From NCBI RefSeq assembly GCF_001045555.1, contig NZ_LFBU01000001.1, positions 2,914,001-2,978,000 of the forward strand: 64,000 nucleotides of DNA. The letters run 5' to 3'. Shown one piece after another: positions 48,491 through 57,834 of this stretch. Under the pieces are notes generated by a model. The model saw nothing but the letters and a program-made list of their open reading frames with translations. It ran no database searches and was not told the DNA's origin. Position 1 is the stretch's first letter. Every line of letters begins with the position of its first letter. The translations under genes were made by a program, and so were the position numbers. The DNA comes from Marinobacter subterrani. Its GTDB lineage: Bacteria > Pseudomonadota > Gammaproteobacteria > Pseudomonadales > Oleiphilaceae.

Positions 48491-49165
48491 ATGACTGATC
48501 CCGCCTGGCCCACGGACGAACGCCCGAGGGAACGCCTGCTCGCCCACGGGGCGCAATCCCTGTCCGACGCCGAACTGCTCGCCATTTTTCTGCGCACCGG
48601 CACCACGGGCATGCCGGTTATGGCACTGGCCCGTTATCTGGTCACCGAATTCTCGGGGCTGCGAGGCCTGTTAACCGCCTCCCGGCGCCAGTTCTGCGAG
48701 GTGAAAGGCCTTGGCACCGCCAAATACGCCCAGGTCCAGGCCGCCATGGAAATGGCCCGCCGGGTCATGGACGAGCCTCTGCGCCAGGGTGACCCGCTGC
48801 GCTCCCCGGAAGACACCCGGCGATTCCTCACCAGCCGCCTGGGAACCTACCCCCACGAAGTCTTTGCCGGTCTGTTCCTGGATAACCGCCACCGGGTCAT
48901 CCAGTACCGGGAACTGTTCCGCGGCACCATCGACGGTGCCGCCGTATATCCCAGGGAGGTAGTGCGGCAGGCGCTGGAGGACAATGCAGCCGCGGTTATT
49001 TTCGCACACAACCACCCCTCGGGCGTAGCTGAGCCGAGCCAGGCGGACATTTCCCTGACCCGTCGCCTGAAGGAGGCCCTCGGCCTGGTGGATATCAGGG
49101 TTCTTGACCATATGGTTGTCGGCCATGGTGAGGTAATATCGCTGGCTGAACGGGGGTTGATGTGA
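48491..49165 (+). CDS. radC: RadC family protein (JAB/MPN+ domain)
   Basis: Widely annotated as a DNA repair protein, though a repair role is doubtful. The N-terminal helix-hairpin-helix region has ARERLL-like sequence ([27 protein letters not shown]) and [13 protein letters not shown]. The C-terminal JAB metalloprotease-like domain has [14 protein letters not shown], the HxH...D zinc site. ATG 48491 follows AAGGAAG; the in-frame start at 48446 is weaker. Confidence 0.94.
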   Translation: MTDPAWPTDERPRERLLAHGAQSLSDAELLAIFLRTGTTGMPVMALARYLVTEFSGLRGLLTASRRQFCEVKGLGTAKYAQVQAAMEMARRVMDEPLRQGDPLRSPEDTRRFLTSRLGTYPHEVFAGLFLDNRHRVIQYRELFRGTIDGAAVYPREVVRQALEDNAAAVIFAHNHPSGVAEPSQADISLTRRLKEALGLVDIRVLDHMVVGHGEVISLAERGLM

Positions 49166-49225
49166 AGCCTGGTTTCAGACCGTGAACGTCAATGCCGGAA
49201 AACTGGCCAAATTCCCAACAATTTT

Positions 49226-49254
49226 TTGCGTTGGGGGGCCAGTTCTGGTATAAA
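49226..49254 (+). promoter_or_regulatory. Candidate promoter for rpmB-rpmG
   Basis: TTGCGT (49226-49231) and TATAAA (49249-49254) are separated by exactly 17 nt, about 140 nt upstream of rpmB. A strong promoter is expected for ribosomal protein genes. Confidence 0.6.
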
Positions 49255-49393
49255 AGCGTCCCTTTCTGGCGGCGTCTGGCGAGCAGCGTTCAGTTTAGAG
49301 GCGCGAACGGGGGTTTAACGGCCCCTTGGCAACCAGAGACGCATTAAAAACGAATTCGTATTATTGAGACCATTGCTCAGGTCGGAGGCAAGT

Positions 49394-49630
49394 ATGTCCA
49401 GAGTTTGTCAGGTTACCGGTAAGCGCCCGCTGGCCGGTAACAACGTTTCCCACGCGATGAACCACACTCGTCGTCGTTTTCTGCCGAATCTGCAGAACCA
49501 TCGTTTCTGGGTTGAGTCCGAGAAGCGTTTCGTGAAGCTGCGCGTATCCACCAAGGGCATGCGCATCATCGATAAAAAAGGCATTGACGCTGTGCTGGCC
49601 GATCTTCGTGCCCGCGGCGAGAAATTTTAA
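49394..49630 (+). CDS. rpmB: 50S ribosomal protein L28
   Basis: Structural protein of the large subunit, 78 residues. The N-terminus [22 protein letters not shown] is the L28 signature, followed by a basic KRRF-type segment and [24 protein letters not shown] precedes ATG 49394; an upstream in-frame start at 49364 is not used. rpmG follows 11 nt later with its own GGAG. Confidence 0.98.
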   Translation: MSRVCQVTGKRPLAGNNVSHAMNHTRRRFLPNLQNHRFWVESEKRFVKLRVSTKGMRIIDKKGIDAVLADLRARGEKF

Positions 49631-49641
49631 GGAGCCGCATC

Positions 49642-49797
49642 ATGCGCGAGAAAATCAAGCTGGTTTCATCAGCAGGTACTGGTCACTTCTACACGACCAA
49701 GAAGAACAAGCGTAACACCCCGGAAAAGATCGAGATCAAAAAGTATGATCCGGTTGTCCGCAAGCATGTTGCGTACAAGGAAGCCAAGATCAAGTAA
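49642..49797 (+). CDS. rpmG: 50S ribosomal protein L33
   Basis: A 51-residue large-subunit protein, [20 protein letters not shown] at the start and YKEAKIK at the end, the usual gammaproteobacterial L33 lacking the zinc-binding cysteines. AAGGAG lies 8 nt before ATG. It is paired with rpmB and ended by a strong terminator. Confidence 0.98.
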   Translation: MREKIKLVSSAGTGHFYTTKKNKRNTPEKIEIKKYDPVVRKHVAYKEAKIK

Positions 49798-49817
49798 TTC
49801 CTGATCCGGCATCCACG

Positions 49818-49849
49818 AAAAAGCCCGGCCAATGCGCCGGGCTTTTTTT
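49818..49849 (+). terminator. Intrinsic terminator of rpmB-rpmG
   Basis: GCCCGGC / GCCGGGC stem with loop CAATGC and seven T after it, and five A before it, 20 nt after rpmG. It can also serve the convergent nuclease gene on the minus strand. Confidence 0.95.
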
Positions 49850-49870
49850 GTGTGGGGGAAACGTCCAGTT

Positions 49871-50731
49871 TCAGAATTTCTCCAGATAGCCCTCCGGCAA
49901 GGCGACATCCATCGCAATGGGCAAATGGTCCGACATCGGATAGCTCACCACCTCCGAGCGGCGGATTTCCAGTGACGGGCTCACCAGAATGTGATCCAGA
50001 GCCTTTTCCGGTCGCCAGCTGGGAAAGCTGTGGGCGGTGTCCGGCAGCGGCACCAGATTGGTCTCTTTCAGCGGTGTCTGGGTCAGTAGCTGCTCGGCAT
50101 GGGCATTCATATCCCCCATCAGAACCACATGCTGGTAGTCCGCAATCAGCTCCCGGATGTAACCCAGCTGTCGTTGCTGGGCCGCCTTACTCAGGGACAG
50201 GTGCATCAACACCAGCACCAGCGGGTCGTGCTCGGTGCCGTAACGGGCAATAATGGCGCCCCGGCCCGGTATCAGCCCCGGCAACTTATGTTCGGTAACG
50301 TCCAGCGGCCGGTACCGGCTGAGCAGGCCATTGCTGTGCTGGGCAAATTGCCCCAGGTTGCGATTCAGCTGCTGATACCAGTAGGGAATACCGGCGGCCT
50401 CGGCCAGATACTGCACCTGGTTGATATAACCACTGCGCAGGCTGCCACCATCACACTCCTGCAAGGCCACTACATCGTAGTTGCGCAATAGCAACGCGAT
50501 ACGATCAAGGTTTTCATTGCGGTTGCGATGAGGCAGGAAGTGCTGCCAGCTTCGGGTGAAATAGTGGTGGTAGGAGGAGGTATTGATTCCCACCTGGATA
50601 TTGAACGTCAGCAGGCGGATGTGCCGGTTGGCTTCGAACTCCGGCACATGCTCGGTGCCGGAGCAGGCACCCCTGGGCCCGCCGGCTGGCCGCAGGATAC
50701 CATTCAACTGCTTTCGGATGTGCTTGTACAT
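49871..50731 (-). CDS. Endonuclease/exonuclease/phosphatase family protein
   Basis: Metal-dependent phosphodiesterase of the DNase I-like fold, 286 residues. Visible catalytic pieces are LTFNIQVG (Asn), VVALQECDGG (metal Glu), MGDMNAHAEQ (Asp/Asn pair), the LDHILVS block and SDHLPI (Asp-His). No clear signal peptide; about 35 N-terminal residues are basic. It follows dsbA, as in Pseudomonas, where the homologue is also uncharacterised. Substrate could be nucleic acid or phospholipid. Confidence 0.88.
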   Translation of the reverse strand: MYKHIRKQLNGILRPAGGPRGACSGTEHVPEFEANRHIRLLTFNIQVGINTSSYHHYFTRSWQHFLPHRNRNENLDRIALLLRNYDVVALQECDGGSLRSGYINQVQYLAEAAGIPYWYQQLNRNLGQFAQHSNGLLSRYRPLDVTEHKLPGLIPGRGAIIARYGTEHDPLVLVLMHLSLSKAAQQRQLGYIRELIADYQHVVLMGDMNAHAEQLLTQTPLKETNLVPLPDTAHSFPSWRPEKALDHILVSPSLEIRRSEVVSYPMSDHLPIAMDVALPEGYLEKF

Positions 50732-50794
50732 AAAAGCGGTCTCAACCGGCCAGCGACTCCGGGCATTCGGGAACCGGCCCCCGATAAAGGAACC

Positions 50795-51430
50795 TTATTC
50801 CGCGTTCGCGTGCTCTTTGGCAACCAGGTAGTCCAGTACCTCAAGAACGGCCTCATGGCTGCCGGCCATGGAGGCACTGGTTCTGTACTTGCCATTTACC
50901 AGCATAGTCGGTGTTCCGGTGACCCGCGCACCACGGATCTTCGCCTGGGCCTTCTGCACCAGCGCATTTACGCCAAAGCTTTTATAATTGGCCAGGAATT
51001 CTTCCCGATCCACACCGTAGCCTGCGACAAAATCGGCCAGCGCTTCCGGGGTATTCAGCGGGCGGTGCTCGCCAGCCAGGGCATCAAACAGGGCATCGTG
51101 TACCTTGTCCAGCTCACCCATGGTCTGCAGAGCATAGAAGGCATAGGCATGGGGCTCCCAGCTCCGCCCGAGCGCTGCGGGGATCTTGACAAAATTGACG
51201 TAGTCCGGGGCATTGGCTTCCCAGTTCTCGATCAGGGGCTTGAAGTTGTAGCAATGCGGGCAGCCATACCAGAACACCTCTGCCACCTCGACTCCGGGCT
51301 CGTTGCTTGTGGGTACTGGCGTTTCCAGGCGTTCGTAGTGCGTCCCCTCTATCCACTCTGCGGCACTGGCGAAGCCAGAAACAGACAGAGCCAGTAGGAG
51401 CACGACGGCCGTTCTGAAGGATCGAAACAT
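50795..51430 (-). CDS. dsbA: Thiol:disulfide interchange protein DsbA
   Basis: Periplasmic oxidase that forms disulphides in exported proteins. Signal peptide is about 1-23 (VVLLLALSVSGFASA). The thioredoxin-fold active site is FWYGCPHCYNF (CPHC as in E. coli DsbA), and the cis-Pro loop is VTGTPTMLVNG. The 211-residue length is normal. The ribosome site CCGGAGA precedes ATG. Confidence 0.96.
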   Translation of the reverse strand: MFRSFRTAVVLLLALSVSGFASAAEWIEGTHYERLETPVPTSNEPGVEVAEVFWYGCPHCYNFKPLIENWEANAPDYVNFVKIPAALGRSWEPHAYAFYALQTMGELDKVHDALFDALAGEHRPLNTPEALADFVAGYGVDREEFLANYKSFGVNALVQKAQAKIRGARVTGTPTMLVNGKYRTSASMAGSHEAVLEVLDYLVAKEHANAE

Positions 51431-51529
51431 GGAAAATCTCCGGTTATATGACTATCGGTTTAGCGAAATTATGACCCAGCGTAGCCGAAAAGTTCCACAC
51501 GCTGGTGGTTACATAATTGAAAGGGACAA

Positions 51530-51554
51530 AAAACCCCGCACCGGGCGGGGTTTT
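51530..51554 (-). terminator. Intrinsic terminator of the cytochrome c4 gene
   Basis: AAAACCCCGC / GCGGGGTTTT stem with a 5-nt loop. On the minus strand the hairpin ends in a run of six T. It lies 21 nt after the cytochrome stop. Confidence 0.9.
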
Positions 51555-51574
51555 CGGGGCACTGAACCGCTGAA

Positions 51575-52183
51575 TCAGTTCAGGCCGGAAATATAGCTTG
51601 ATACCGCCTTGATCTCGGCATCGGTCAGCTTGGCCGCCACATCGATCATGATGGCTGAGTTGGGACCAATATTCCGGGTGCCTTCGCGGTAGGCCTTCAG
51701 TTGCTTGGCCAGATACTCGGCATTCTGGCCACCCAGGGCCGGGAAGCCGCCCGGCTCATTGCCGTTGCCCCGGGGGTTATGACAACCCGCACAGGCCGGC
51801 ACATTGGTGGCCAGGTTGCCGCCGCGGTAAAGAGCGGCGCCCTCATCAACCAGATCCGGATTAGCCTGGCTGACAATCATTTCCTGGCTGTCAAAATACG
51901 CAGCCAGATCCCGCAACTCCTGTTCGGACCGGTTATCCAGAATGCCGGTCATTTCAGGAACCACACGATTGCCCGACTTGATGGCCACCAACTGGTTAAA
52001 AAGGTACTTCTCGCCCAGACCGGACAGCTTCGGGTAAACCCCCATCACCGGCTTCTGGCCACCCTGGCCATGACAACCGGCACATACTGCTGCGTTCTGT
52101 TCGCCTGCCTTAGGATCTCCCGCCCCGTGAGCCACCGCTGTTAGGGCAACACCGAGAACCACTCCTGCGATCAGTTTTTTCAT
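51575..52183 (-). CDS. Cytochrome c4 (dihaem)
   Basis: Periplasmic electron carrier that links the bc1 complex to terminal oxidases. Signal peptide is about 1-20 (LIAGVVLGVALTAVAHGA). Two c-type haem sites are CAGCHG (near 34) and CAGCHN (near 131), each in a class I domain with Met ligands later (KPVMGVYPKL; the second domain in NSAIMIDVAAKL). The 202-residue length fits c4. It sits between engB and dsbA as in Pseudomonas. Confidence 0.95.
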   Translation of the reverse strand: MKKLIAGVVLGVALTAVAHGAGDPKAGEQNAAVCAGCHGQGGQKPVMGVYPKLSGLGEKYLFNQLVAIKSGNRVVPEMTGILDNRSEQELRDLAAYFDSQEMIVSQANPDLVDEGAALYRGGNLATNVPACAGCHNPRGNGNEPGGFPALGGQNAEYLAKQLKAYREGTRNIGPNSAIMIDVAAKLTDAEIKAVSSYISGLN

Positions 52184-52360
52184 GCTCGCTCCGCTTCTCT
52201 CATCTTTTTAAGGGTATTCTTCGTTGTGCAGCCGGCAGGCACTGACCAGTCAGGCTCAAGACCGGGGCTGACAGCGGCCGCGCTCAGCGCGCCGCCCGGA
52301 ATTGGTGTAGCATTATACATTAATCCCTGATAACTGAAATCCAAAGGAAAGCCAACCGCC

Positions 52361-52984
52361 GTGGACCCTGATCTGACTCAAAAAACCGTCTCTTTTAACA
52401 GTGCCCGTTTCCTGGTCAGCGCCTCCCGACTGGACGAATGCCCGCCGGATATCGGCGCGGAAGTGGCCTTCGCCGGCCGCTCAAACGCCGGCAAGTCCAG
52501 CGCACTCAACGCCATTACCGTCAACGGCAAACTGGCAAGAACCAGTAAAACCCCCGGCCGTACGCGCCTGATCAACTTCTTCTCCCTCAACCGGGAGCAG
52601 TGCCGACTGGTGGACCTGCCCGGTTATGGCTATGCCAAGGTGTCCCGGGACATGAAGGATGACTGGCAACAGCATCTGGGGCACTACCTGAACGACCGGC
52701 GCTGCCTGCGCGGCCTGGTGCTGGTAATGGATATCCGCCACCCGCTTACCGATTTTGACCAAATGATGGTGGAGTGGTGCGAGCATAACAACCTGCCGCT
52801 GATGATTCTGGCCACCAAGGCGGACAAACTTAAATTCGGCCAGGCCAAGACTGCCATGCTGGGGATAGCCAGAAAACTCTCGGAGTTCCAGTGCGTCGAA
52901 CACCTGATCATGTTCTCGGCAACCTCAAAGCGTGGGGTGGACGAATGCCGGGAGGCACTGACCGACTGGCTTGAGGCCGAATAG
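52361..52984 (+). CDS. engB: Ribosome biogenesis GTP-binding protein YihA/EngB
   Basis: Essential GTPase in 50S assembly, 207 residues. G1 is [10 protein letters not shown]2 lies in [15 protein letters not shown]3 is DLPGYGYA, G4 is TKADK and G5 is SATSKRG. The start is GTG 52361, with AAAGGA about 12 nt upstream. Divergent from cytochrome c4 with a 177-nt gap; convergent with gntR, 4 nt apart. Confidence 0.97.
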   Translation: MDPDLTQKTVSFNSARFLVSASRLDECPPDIGAEVAFAGRSNAGKSSALNAITVNGKLARTSKTPGRTRLINFFSLNREQCRLVDLPGYGYAKVSRDMKDDWQQHLGHYLNDRRCLRGLVLVMDIRHPLTDFDQMMVEWCEHNNLPLMILATKADKLKFGQAKTAMLGIARKLSEFQCVEHLIMFSATSKRGVDECREALTDWLEAE

Positions 52985-52988
52985 CCGA

Positions 52989-53987
52989 TCAAAGAGTACC
53001 GCCAGGCTCGATCCGATAGCCCAGGTCAATCACCCGCTCCTCTACCGCTGCGCCGGACAGTCGTGCAAGCAGGGTCTCGGCCGCTCGCCGGCCCACCTGT
53101 TCCCGGGGGGTAACGACACTGGCCAGTGTAGGTACCATCACCTGTCCGACGTCATGGCCATGAAAGCCGGCGATGGCCATCTGCCCGGGTACTGCGATAC
53201 CCCGGCGCTGGCATTCGAAAAAGGCACCGATGGCGACGTCGTCGTTGGTGCAGAAGATGGCGTCGGTGTCCGGCGCTTCGGCAAGGATGCGCTCCAGCAA
53301 GGTGGCCCCGACACTGAATGATGAACGCTGCTCGCTGCGCAGGGTCACCGGGGTAAGGCCCTGCTCTTCCATGGCCCGGGTATACCCCTCCTGGCGCTGC
53401 AGGGTACGGGCATCCAGCCGAACCGCCAGGTACACTACATGGCGGCGACCGCGCCGAATCATTTCCCGCACCATGTCGTAGGCCGCAAGCACGTTGTCAA
53501 AGCCCACCGCCTGCTCAAAGGGCGGCGTGTGGGTATCCATGATTTCCACCGTGGGCACGCCCGCAGTCCCCAACATTCTCAGGGTACGGTCGGTGTGCTG
53601 GCTCTCGGAGAGAATAACGCCGTCAACGTTGTAGGAAAGCAGCGATGCCAGGCTACGCTCTTCCACCTCCCGGCTGTAGCCATAGTGGGCCAGCATCAGG
53701 TGATAGCCTGCCGGCTCGGTCACCGACTCGATGCCCTTGATGACGTCAGCGAAGACCTGGTTGGTCAGGGACGGCAGCAATACCCCGATGGCATGGCTGG
53801 TGGATTTGGACAGCAGGTCGGGCGCCCGGTTCGGGATATAGCCCAGGGCTTCAGCCTCCGCGAAAATCCGCTCGCGCATGCGCTCAGACACATTATTACC
53901 GCCCCGAAGGCACCGACTCACGGTCATTTTCGTGGCACCGACCCGATCGGCGATATCCTGCAATGTGGGGCGTTTCTTCTTCACCAT
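52989..53987 (-). CDS. gntR: LacI-family regulator, GntR-type gluconate repressor
   Basis: Repressor of 332 residues. The N-terminal HTH is PTLQDIADRVGATKMTVSRCLRG (LacI/GalR type). The effector-binding periplasmic-binding fold follows (AIGVLLPSLTNQVFADVIKGIE, DGVILSE, DAIFCTNDDVAIGAF). The sequence resembles E. coli GntR. It is the last gene of dctP-dctQ-dctM-gntK-gntR, and a perfect GntR-like operator lies upstream of dctP. This suggests repression relieved by gluconate, and autoregulation. Confidence 0.92.
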   Translation of the reverse strand: MVKKKRPTLQDIADRVGATKMTVSRCLRGGNNVSERMRERIFAEAEALGYIPNRAPDLLSKSTSHAIGVLLPSLTNQVFADVIKGIESVTEPAGYHLMLAHYGYSREVEERSLASLLSYNVDGVILSESQHTDRTLRMLGTAGVPTVEIMDTHTPPFEQAVGFDNVLAAYDMVREMIRRGRRHVVYLAVRLDARTLQRQEGYTRAMEEQGLTPVTLRSEQRSSFSVGATLLERILAEAPDTDAIFCTNDDVAIGAFFECQRRGIAVPGQMAIAGFHGHDVGQVMVPTLASVVTPREQVGRRAAETLLARLSGAAVEERVIDLGYRIEPGGTL

Positions 53988-54037
53988 TCGATTTCCCGGC
54001 CTCAGTCAGTGCCCCATCATACGCGAGCTGGTGCCAT

Positions 54038-54556
54038 TCAGCTTTCCCTCGTCCGGCCCGGAGCGCCCAGGGCCGACAGGCAGCGCGCGACAATCCGGTG
54101 CGGCTGCTCGGCGACATCCACGGTAATGGCTCCCTCCTCCGGGTCCGGCTCCTGCAAGGTGAGGAACTGGCTTTCCAGCATGGCCCGACCGTTGAAATAG
54201 TGATCCTCACGACTGCAATGCCGGGACCAGATGGTCTCCATATCGCCCTTGAGATAGACAAACTGCAACGACGGGTTGCCCGCCCGCAGGCGCTCACGGT
54301 AGGCCCGTTTCAACGCCGAACATGCCAGCACCAGACCGCCCTGCTCCACTCGGACCCGCTCCGCGAGCTCGGCCAGCCAGCCGCTGCGATCGGCATCCGT
54401 CAGCGGAACTCCGCTGGCCATCTTGGCCACATTGGCGGGGCTGTGGAAGTCATCGGCGTCGAAAAACGGCACCCCAAGGCGCTCCGCCAACCGGGTACCA
54501 ATCAGGCTCTTGCCACACCCGGACACCCCCATGACGATGACTTTACAGGTGCTCAT
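54038..54556 (-). CDS. gntK: Gluconokinase
   Basis: Phosphorylates D-gluconate to 6-phosphogluconate, which enters the Entner-Doudoroff or pentose phosphate pathway. P-loop kinase of about 172 residues with Walker A MGVSGCGKS, FFDADDFHSPANVAKMASG for substrate, and LACSALKRAYRERLR, the GntK signature. ATG 54556 lies 1 nt after the dctM stop; upstream in-frame codons to 54592 lie inside dctM. Confidence 0.94.
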   Translation of the reverse strand: MSTCKVIVMGVSGCGKSLIGTRLAERLGVPFFDADDFHSPANVAKMASGVPLTDADRSGWLAELAERVRVEQGGLVLACSALKRAYRERLRAGNPSLQFVYLKGDMETIWSRHCSREDHYFNGRAMLESQFLTLQEPDPEEGAITVDVAEQPHRIVARCLSALGAPGRTRES

Positions 54557-54557
54557 A

Positions 54558-55874
54558 TCACTGCCACCACAAGGCCAGTTGCGGGAACGCAATCAGCAGG
54601 GCAAGCGCAACAATCTGCAGGGCAATAAACGGCAATAACGAGCGGAAAATCTCGCCGAGGGAGATATCCTTGGGCGTCACGGTCTTCAGGTAAAATGCGG
54701 CGGGGCCAAACGGCGGTGACAGGAAGGACACCTGCATGTTCATGCAGAACACCACGCCGAACCAGATCGGGCTGTAGCCCAGCTCTGTCACGATAGGCAC
54801 GAAAATCGGCATGGTCAGCAGCGCCACCCCGACCCAGTCCAGGAACATCCCCAAAATCAGCAGGATCAGCATCATGAACAGAATGGTGGTCAGCCCGTCG
54901 CCGCCGCTGACGGCAAAGACCATTTCACGAACAAACTCGATACCGCCCATCAGGTTGTACACGCCCACCAGGGCCGTGGCACCGATACCGATCCAGATGA
55001 TCATGCCACACACCCGCAGGGTGCTGATGGTGGCCTTGCGCACCATGGCCAGGGACAGTTCGCCGCGGATCCAGGTGCTGATGGCAATACCCAGCACGCC
55101 CAGGGCGGATGCTTCGGTCACCGAGGCTATCCCGCCGTAGATGCTGCCCAGCACAACCACTACCGAAAGGATCGGGAACAGCAGGGCCTTGAAGAAGTTC
55201 GGCGCGGGCGTGTCCGGCTGATCCTGATCAGAGGGGATGGGGGCCATCTCCGGCTTCAGCCAGACCCGGACCAGCACGTAGCCCATGTACAGCAAGGCCA
55301 GGATCAGCGCCGGCAGGAACGCGCCCTTGAACAACTCACCGATCGACACGTTCGCGGTCAGGCCATAGATGATCAATACAATGCTCGGCGGCAGCATGGT
55401 GCCCAAAGCGCCACCGGCGCAGGTAGTGCCGATGGCCAGCCTGCGGTCGTAACCGAGGCGCAGCATCTGCGGCAGGGCCAGAATGCCAAGAAGCACCGTT
55501 TCGCCGCCGATCACCCCGGACATGGAAGCCAGGATCACCGCCACCACCAGGGTCTGGAGGGCGACACCACCACGCAGCTTCCGGCCAAAGCGGGCCATGG
55601 CATCGAACAGGTCCCGGGCGATGCCGGAATGATCCAGCAGCGACGCCATCAACACGAACATCGGCACCGCCAGGAAAACGTAGTTGCCGATAAAACTGTA
55701 CAGGCGACTGCTGACAATCGGCAGCGCCTCCGGGCCAAACCAGCCCAGGGCGAAGACCAGGGCCACCAGTCCGGTGGCGAAGGCCAGCTGCATACCGGTC
55801 AGCAACAGCACGATCAGCATCAGCAGCATCAGCAGGCTGCCGTAGCCAATGCCGAGGGAGGCCAGCTCAAACAT
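54558..55874 (-). CDS. TRAP transporter large permease (DctM)
   Basis: Na+-coupled membrane subunit of a tripartite ATP-independent transporter, about 438 residues with a dozen hydrophobic helices. Typical DctM segments are SGVIGGETVLLGILALPQM, GTTCAGGALGTMLPPSIVLIIYG, GMFLDWVGVALLTMPIFVPI and MQVSFLSPPFGPAAFYLK. ATG 55874 follows GGGGAG and overlaps dctQ by 8 nt; an in-frame start at 55913 is inside dctQ. The gnt context points to gluconate or a related sugar acid. Confidence 0.94.
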   Translation of the reverse strand: MFELASLGIGYGSLLMLLMLIVLLLTGMQLAFATGLVALVFALGWFGPEALPIVSSRLYSFIGNYVFLAVPMFVLMASLLDHSGIARDLFDAMARFGRKLRGGVALQTLVVAVILASMSGVIGGETVLLGILALPQMLRLGYDRRLAIGTTCAGGALGTMLPPSIVLIIYGLTANVSIGELFKGAFLPALILALLYMGYVLVRVWLKPEMAPIPSDQDQPDTPAPNFFKALLFPILSVVVVLGSIYGGIASVTEASALGVLGIAISTWIRGELSLAMVRKATISTLRVCGMIIWIGIGATALVGVYNLMGGIEFVREMVFAVSGGDGLTTILFMMLILLILGMFLDWVGVALLTMPIFVPIVTELGYSPIWFGVVFCMNMQVSFLSPPFGPAAFYLKTVTPKDISLGEIFRSLLPFIALQIVALALLIAFPQLALWWQ

Positions 55875-56469
55875 TGTCTTTCTCCCCTGCCGACGCCGGA
55901 CGACGCAGATCACGAATCAGGTGCAGGACAAACTGGGCGGTCATGATCACGATTGCCAGCAGGATGATCACTTTCAGAAAGGCGGGAAACGGCGGGTTCC
56001 AGGCCGACCCGGAGGTCTCCAGCCGCCAGCCGCCCCAGGGCGCCCGGACAGCGCCCTTGGCCATGAACCAGCTGGCATAAAGCATCATCCCGCAGAACGC
56101 CAGACCAAGCAGATGGTGAACCACCCGCAGCCAGCGCTGAACTCTGGGTGACACCGCATCGTAAAGCAGCACAATACGTACGTGGCGATCCGTCGCCAGG
56201 GCATAGAGCCCACCCAGCACAAACAGGCTGGCACCGGCGAAGGTCACCGATTCATGAACCCAGAGCGTGGGTGAATCGAACACATAGCGCCGGACGATCT
56301 CATAGAACGACACCAGCACGATCACGGCGAACACCAGACTCAGTTTCTTGCCCAGCCAGACGATGGCCCGGTCAAGTCGGGTAAAGCCGATATCCTCGTC
56401 GGATTCAGGCATCAGGTCACCGTGGTCCGGAGCAGGCTCCGGCCCGGAGGAAAGGTTTGCAGCAGACAT
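55867..56469 (-). CDS. TRAP transporter small permease (DctQ)
   Basis: Small membrane subunit of 200 residues with four hydrophobic helices (LSLVFAVIVLVSFYEIVRRY, VTFAGASLFVLGGLYAL, HLLGLAFCGMMLYASWFM, FLKVIILLAIVIMTAQFVLHL). The N-terminal 30 residues are cytoplasmic and acidic. Pairs with DctM, with which it overlaps. It follows dctP after 61 nt. Confidence 0.93.
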   Translation of the reverse strand: MSAANLSSGPEPAPDHGDLMPESDEDIGFTRLDRAIVWLGKKLSLVFAVIVLVSFYEIVRRYVFDSPTLWVHESVTFAGASLFVLGGLYALATDRHVRIVLLYDAVSPRVQRWLRVVHHLLGLAFCGMMLYASWFMAKGAVRAPWGGWRLETSGSAWNPPFPAFLKVIILLAIVIMTAQFVLHLIRDLRRPASAGEKDNV

Positions 56470-56530
56470 AATGAACTCCGCGCACCGGGCAGGCCGCGCC
56501 TGCCCGGTTACTGGTTACGGGGCATCGTTC

Positions 56531-57541
56531 TCAGAGCTGGCCCTGGGATTCCAGGTAGCTGGTTATGGACCGGTAGACCTTCTCGGCATTGGGAGACTGC
56601 TCAGCGTATTTCTTCCACTGATCCCGGGCGATGGTCCGGAATTTCCGGCGCTCCTCGGCTGACCAGTCATGCACGGTGATATCGGGGTTGGCCCGTGCTT
56701 CCTTGACAGCCTTCTTGTCCGCCATGGCCAGCTGGGTGCTGATGTCCTGGGCAAAGTCCCGGGCCGAGACGGTCATGATCGCCTGGATGTCCTCCGGGAG
56801 TTTTTCCCACTCTTCGAGGTTCATGGCAATTTCAATCAGCGGCAGGGAATGGAAGCCCGGATAGACCGGGTGCGGGGCAATCTCGTGCAGGCCGGCTTCG
56901 TGGTTGGTGGAAAACACTGTGTAATCGGCAGCGTCGATCACGCCCTTGCTCAGCGCGGTGTAGACTTCGGAACCGGGCAGGTTAACCGGCGCCGCGCCCG
57001 CGGCGGCAAACACCGACTGCACCAGGCCTTCCGGCGCGCGCATCTTGAGCCCCTTCAGATCTTCCACACCGTCGAGCGGCACCTTCGAGACGAACGACTC
57101 CAGGCCGGTACCGCCACCACCGACAAACTTCACACCATAGGGAGCGTAGAGTTCGTTCATCAGCTCATAGCCACCACCGTAGTAGATATAGTCGAAAAGC
57201 TGGTCCGGGCTGGACCAGGCACCCACGGTGTTGCCAATAAGCCCGAATGCGGGATCCTTGCCGGAAAAGTAACCGGTCACGGACACATGGCCGTCGAGCA
57301 CCCCCATTTTGATGGCGCCCAGGGTTTCGGTGTGGCTGACCGCGCTGCCCACCGGCAACAGATCAATGGCCACGCGGCCACCGGTCATTTCCTCCACGCG
57401 GTCGGCCCACTCCTGCTGGATCTCGAAATTCTTTACCCCCGAAGGGTCGGAAGACTGAAACTTGAAGTTGTAGTCCGCCGCGAAGGCGTTGGCGGCAAAT
57501 GTGGCTGCCAGAAGGCCGGCAGCGAGTCGGGTCGGGAACAT
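56531..57541 (-). CDS. TRAP transporter substrate-binding protein (DctP)
   Basis: Periplasmic binding protein of 336 residues. Signal peptide is about 1-22 (LLAATFAANAFAA). The DctP fold shows WADRVEEMTGGRVAIDLLPVG, the conserved Arg of KMRAPEG that salt-bridges a carboxylate ligand, and LSKGVIDAADYTVFSTN. CAGGAG precedes ATG. The GntR operator 30 bp upstream suggests a sugar-acid ligand such as gluconate. Confidence 0.94.
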   Translation of the reverse strand: MFPTRLAAGLLAATFAANAFAADYNFKFQSSDPSGVKNFEIQQEWADRVEEMTGGRVAIDLLPVGSAVSHTETLGAIKMGVLDGHVSVTGYFSGKDPAFGLIGNTVGAWSSPDQLFDYIYYGGGYELMNELYAPYGVKFVGGGGTGLESFVSKVPLDGVEDLKGLKMRAPEGLVQSVFAAAGAAPVNLPGSEVYTALSKGVIDAADYTVFSTNHEAGLHEIAPHPVYPGFHSLPLIEIAMNLEEWEKLPEDIQAIMTVSARDFAQDISTQLAMADKKAVKEARANPDITVHDWSAEERRKFRTIARDQWKKYAEQSPNAEKVYRSITSYLESQGQL

Positions 57542-57573
57542 AATCGGGTCTCCTGATTGTTTTTGTGCCGGCG

Positions 57574-57591
57574 GATGTTACCGGTAACATC
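57574..57591. promoter_or_regulatory. GntR-type operator upstream of the gluconate operon
   Basis: Perfect 18-bp palindrome GATGTTACCGGTAACATC, matching the E. coli GntR operator type (ATGTTACC-GGTAACAT). It lies 33 bp before the dctP start, with a LacI-family GntR gene at the end of the same operon. A candidate promoter on the minus strand (TTGTAA, plus-strand 57618-57623; TAGGCT, 57595-57600; 17-nt spacer) would place the operator over the transcription start. Confidence 0.85.
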
Positions 57592-57655
57592 TGAAGCCTA
57601 TCGAATTCGGAAACCACTTACAAGGGTGTTTTCGGGGTAGGGAACAGCAGGGGAA

Positions 57656-57688
57656 TGAAAAAACCGGCCTGCCAGTTAGCAGACCGGT
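57656..57688 (-). terminator. Intrinsic terminator downstream of the TetR gene
   Basis: Hairpin ACCGG-C-CTGC / GCAG-A-CCGGT with one internal mismatch (57663-57688). On the minus strand it is followed by seven T. It lies about 145 nt after the TetR-family gene and upstream of dctP, insulating the gluconate operon. Confidence 0.8.
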
Positions 57689-57834
57689 GAAACGTCAGGG
57701 TTTGCGACGTGCTAAAACCTGAGATCGCACTCAGGAGACGCAAGGAATGTCCGGATTCCCAACGTCATTTACTTTGAGTGGCCGGCGCCCCAAAAGTTCC
57801 GGAGCCGTTTATTTTTTGATCAGATTTTCGGGTT

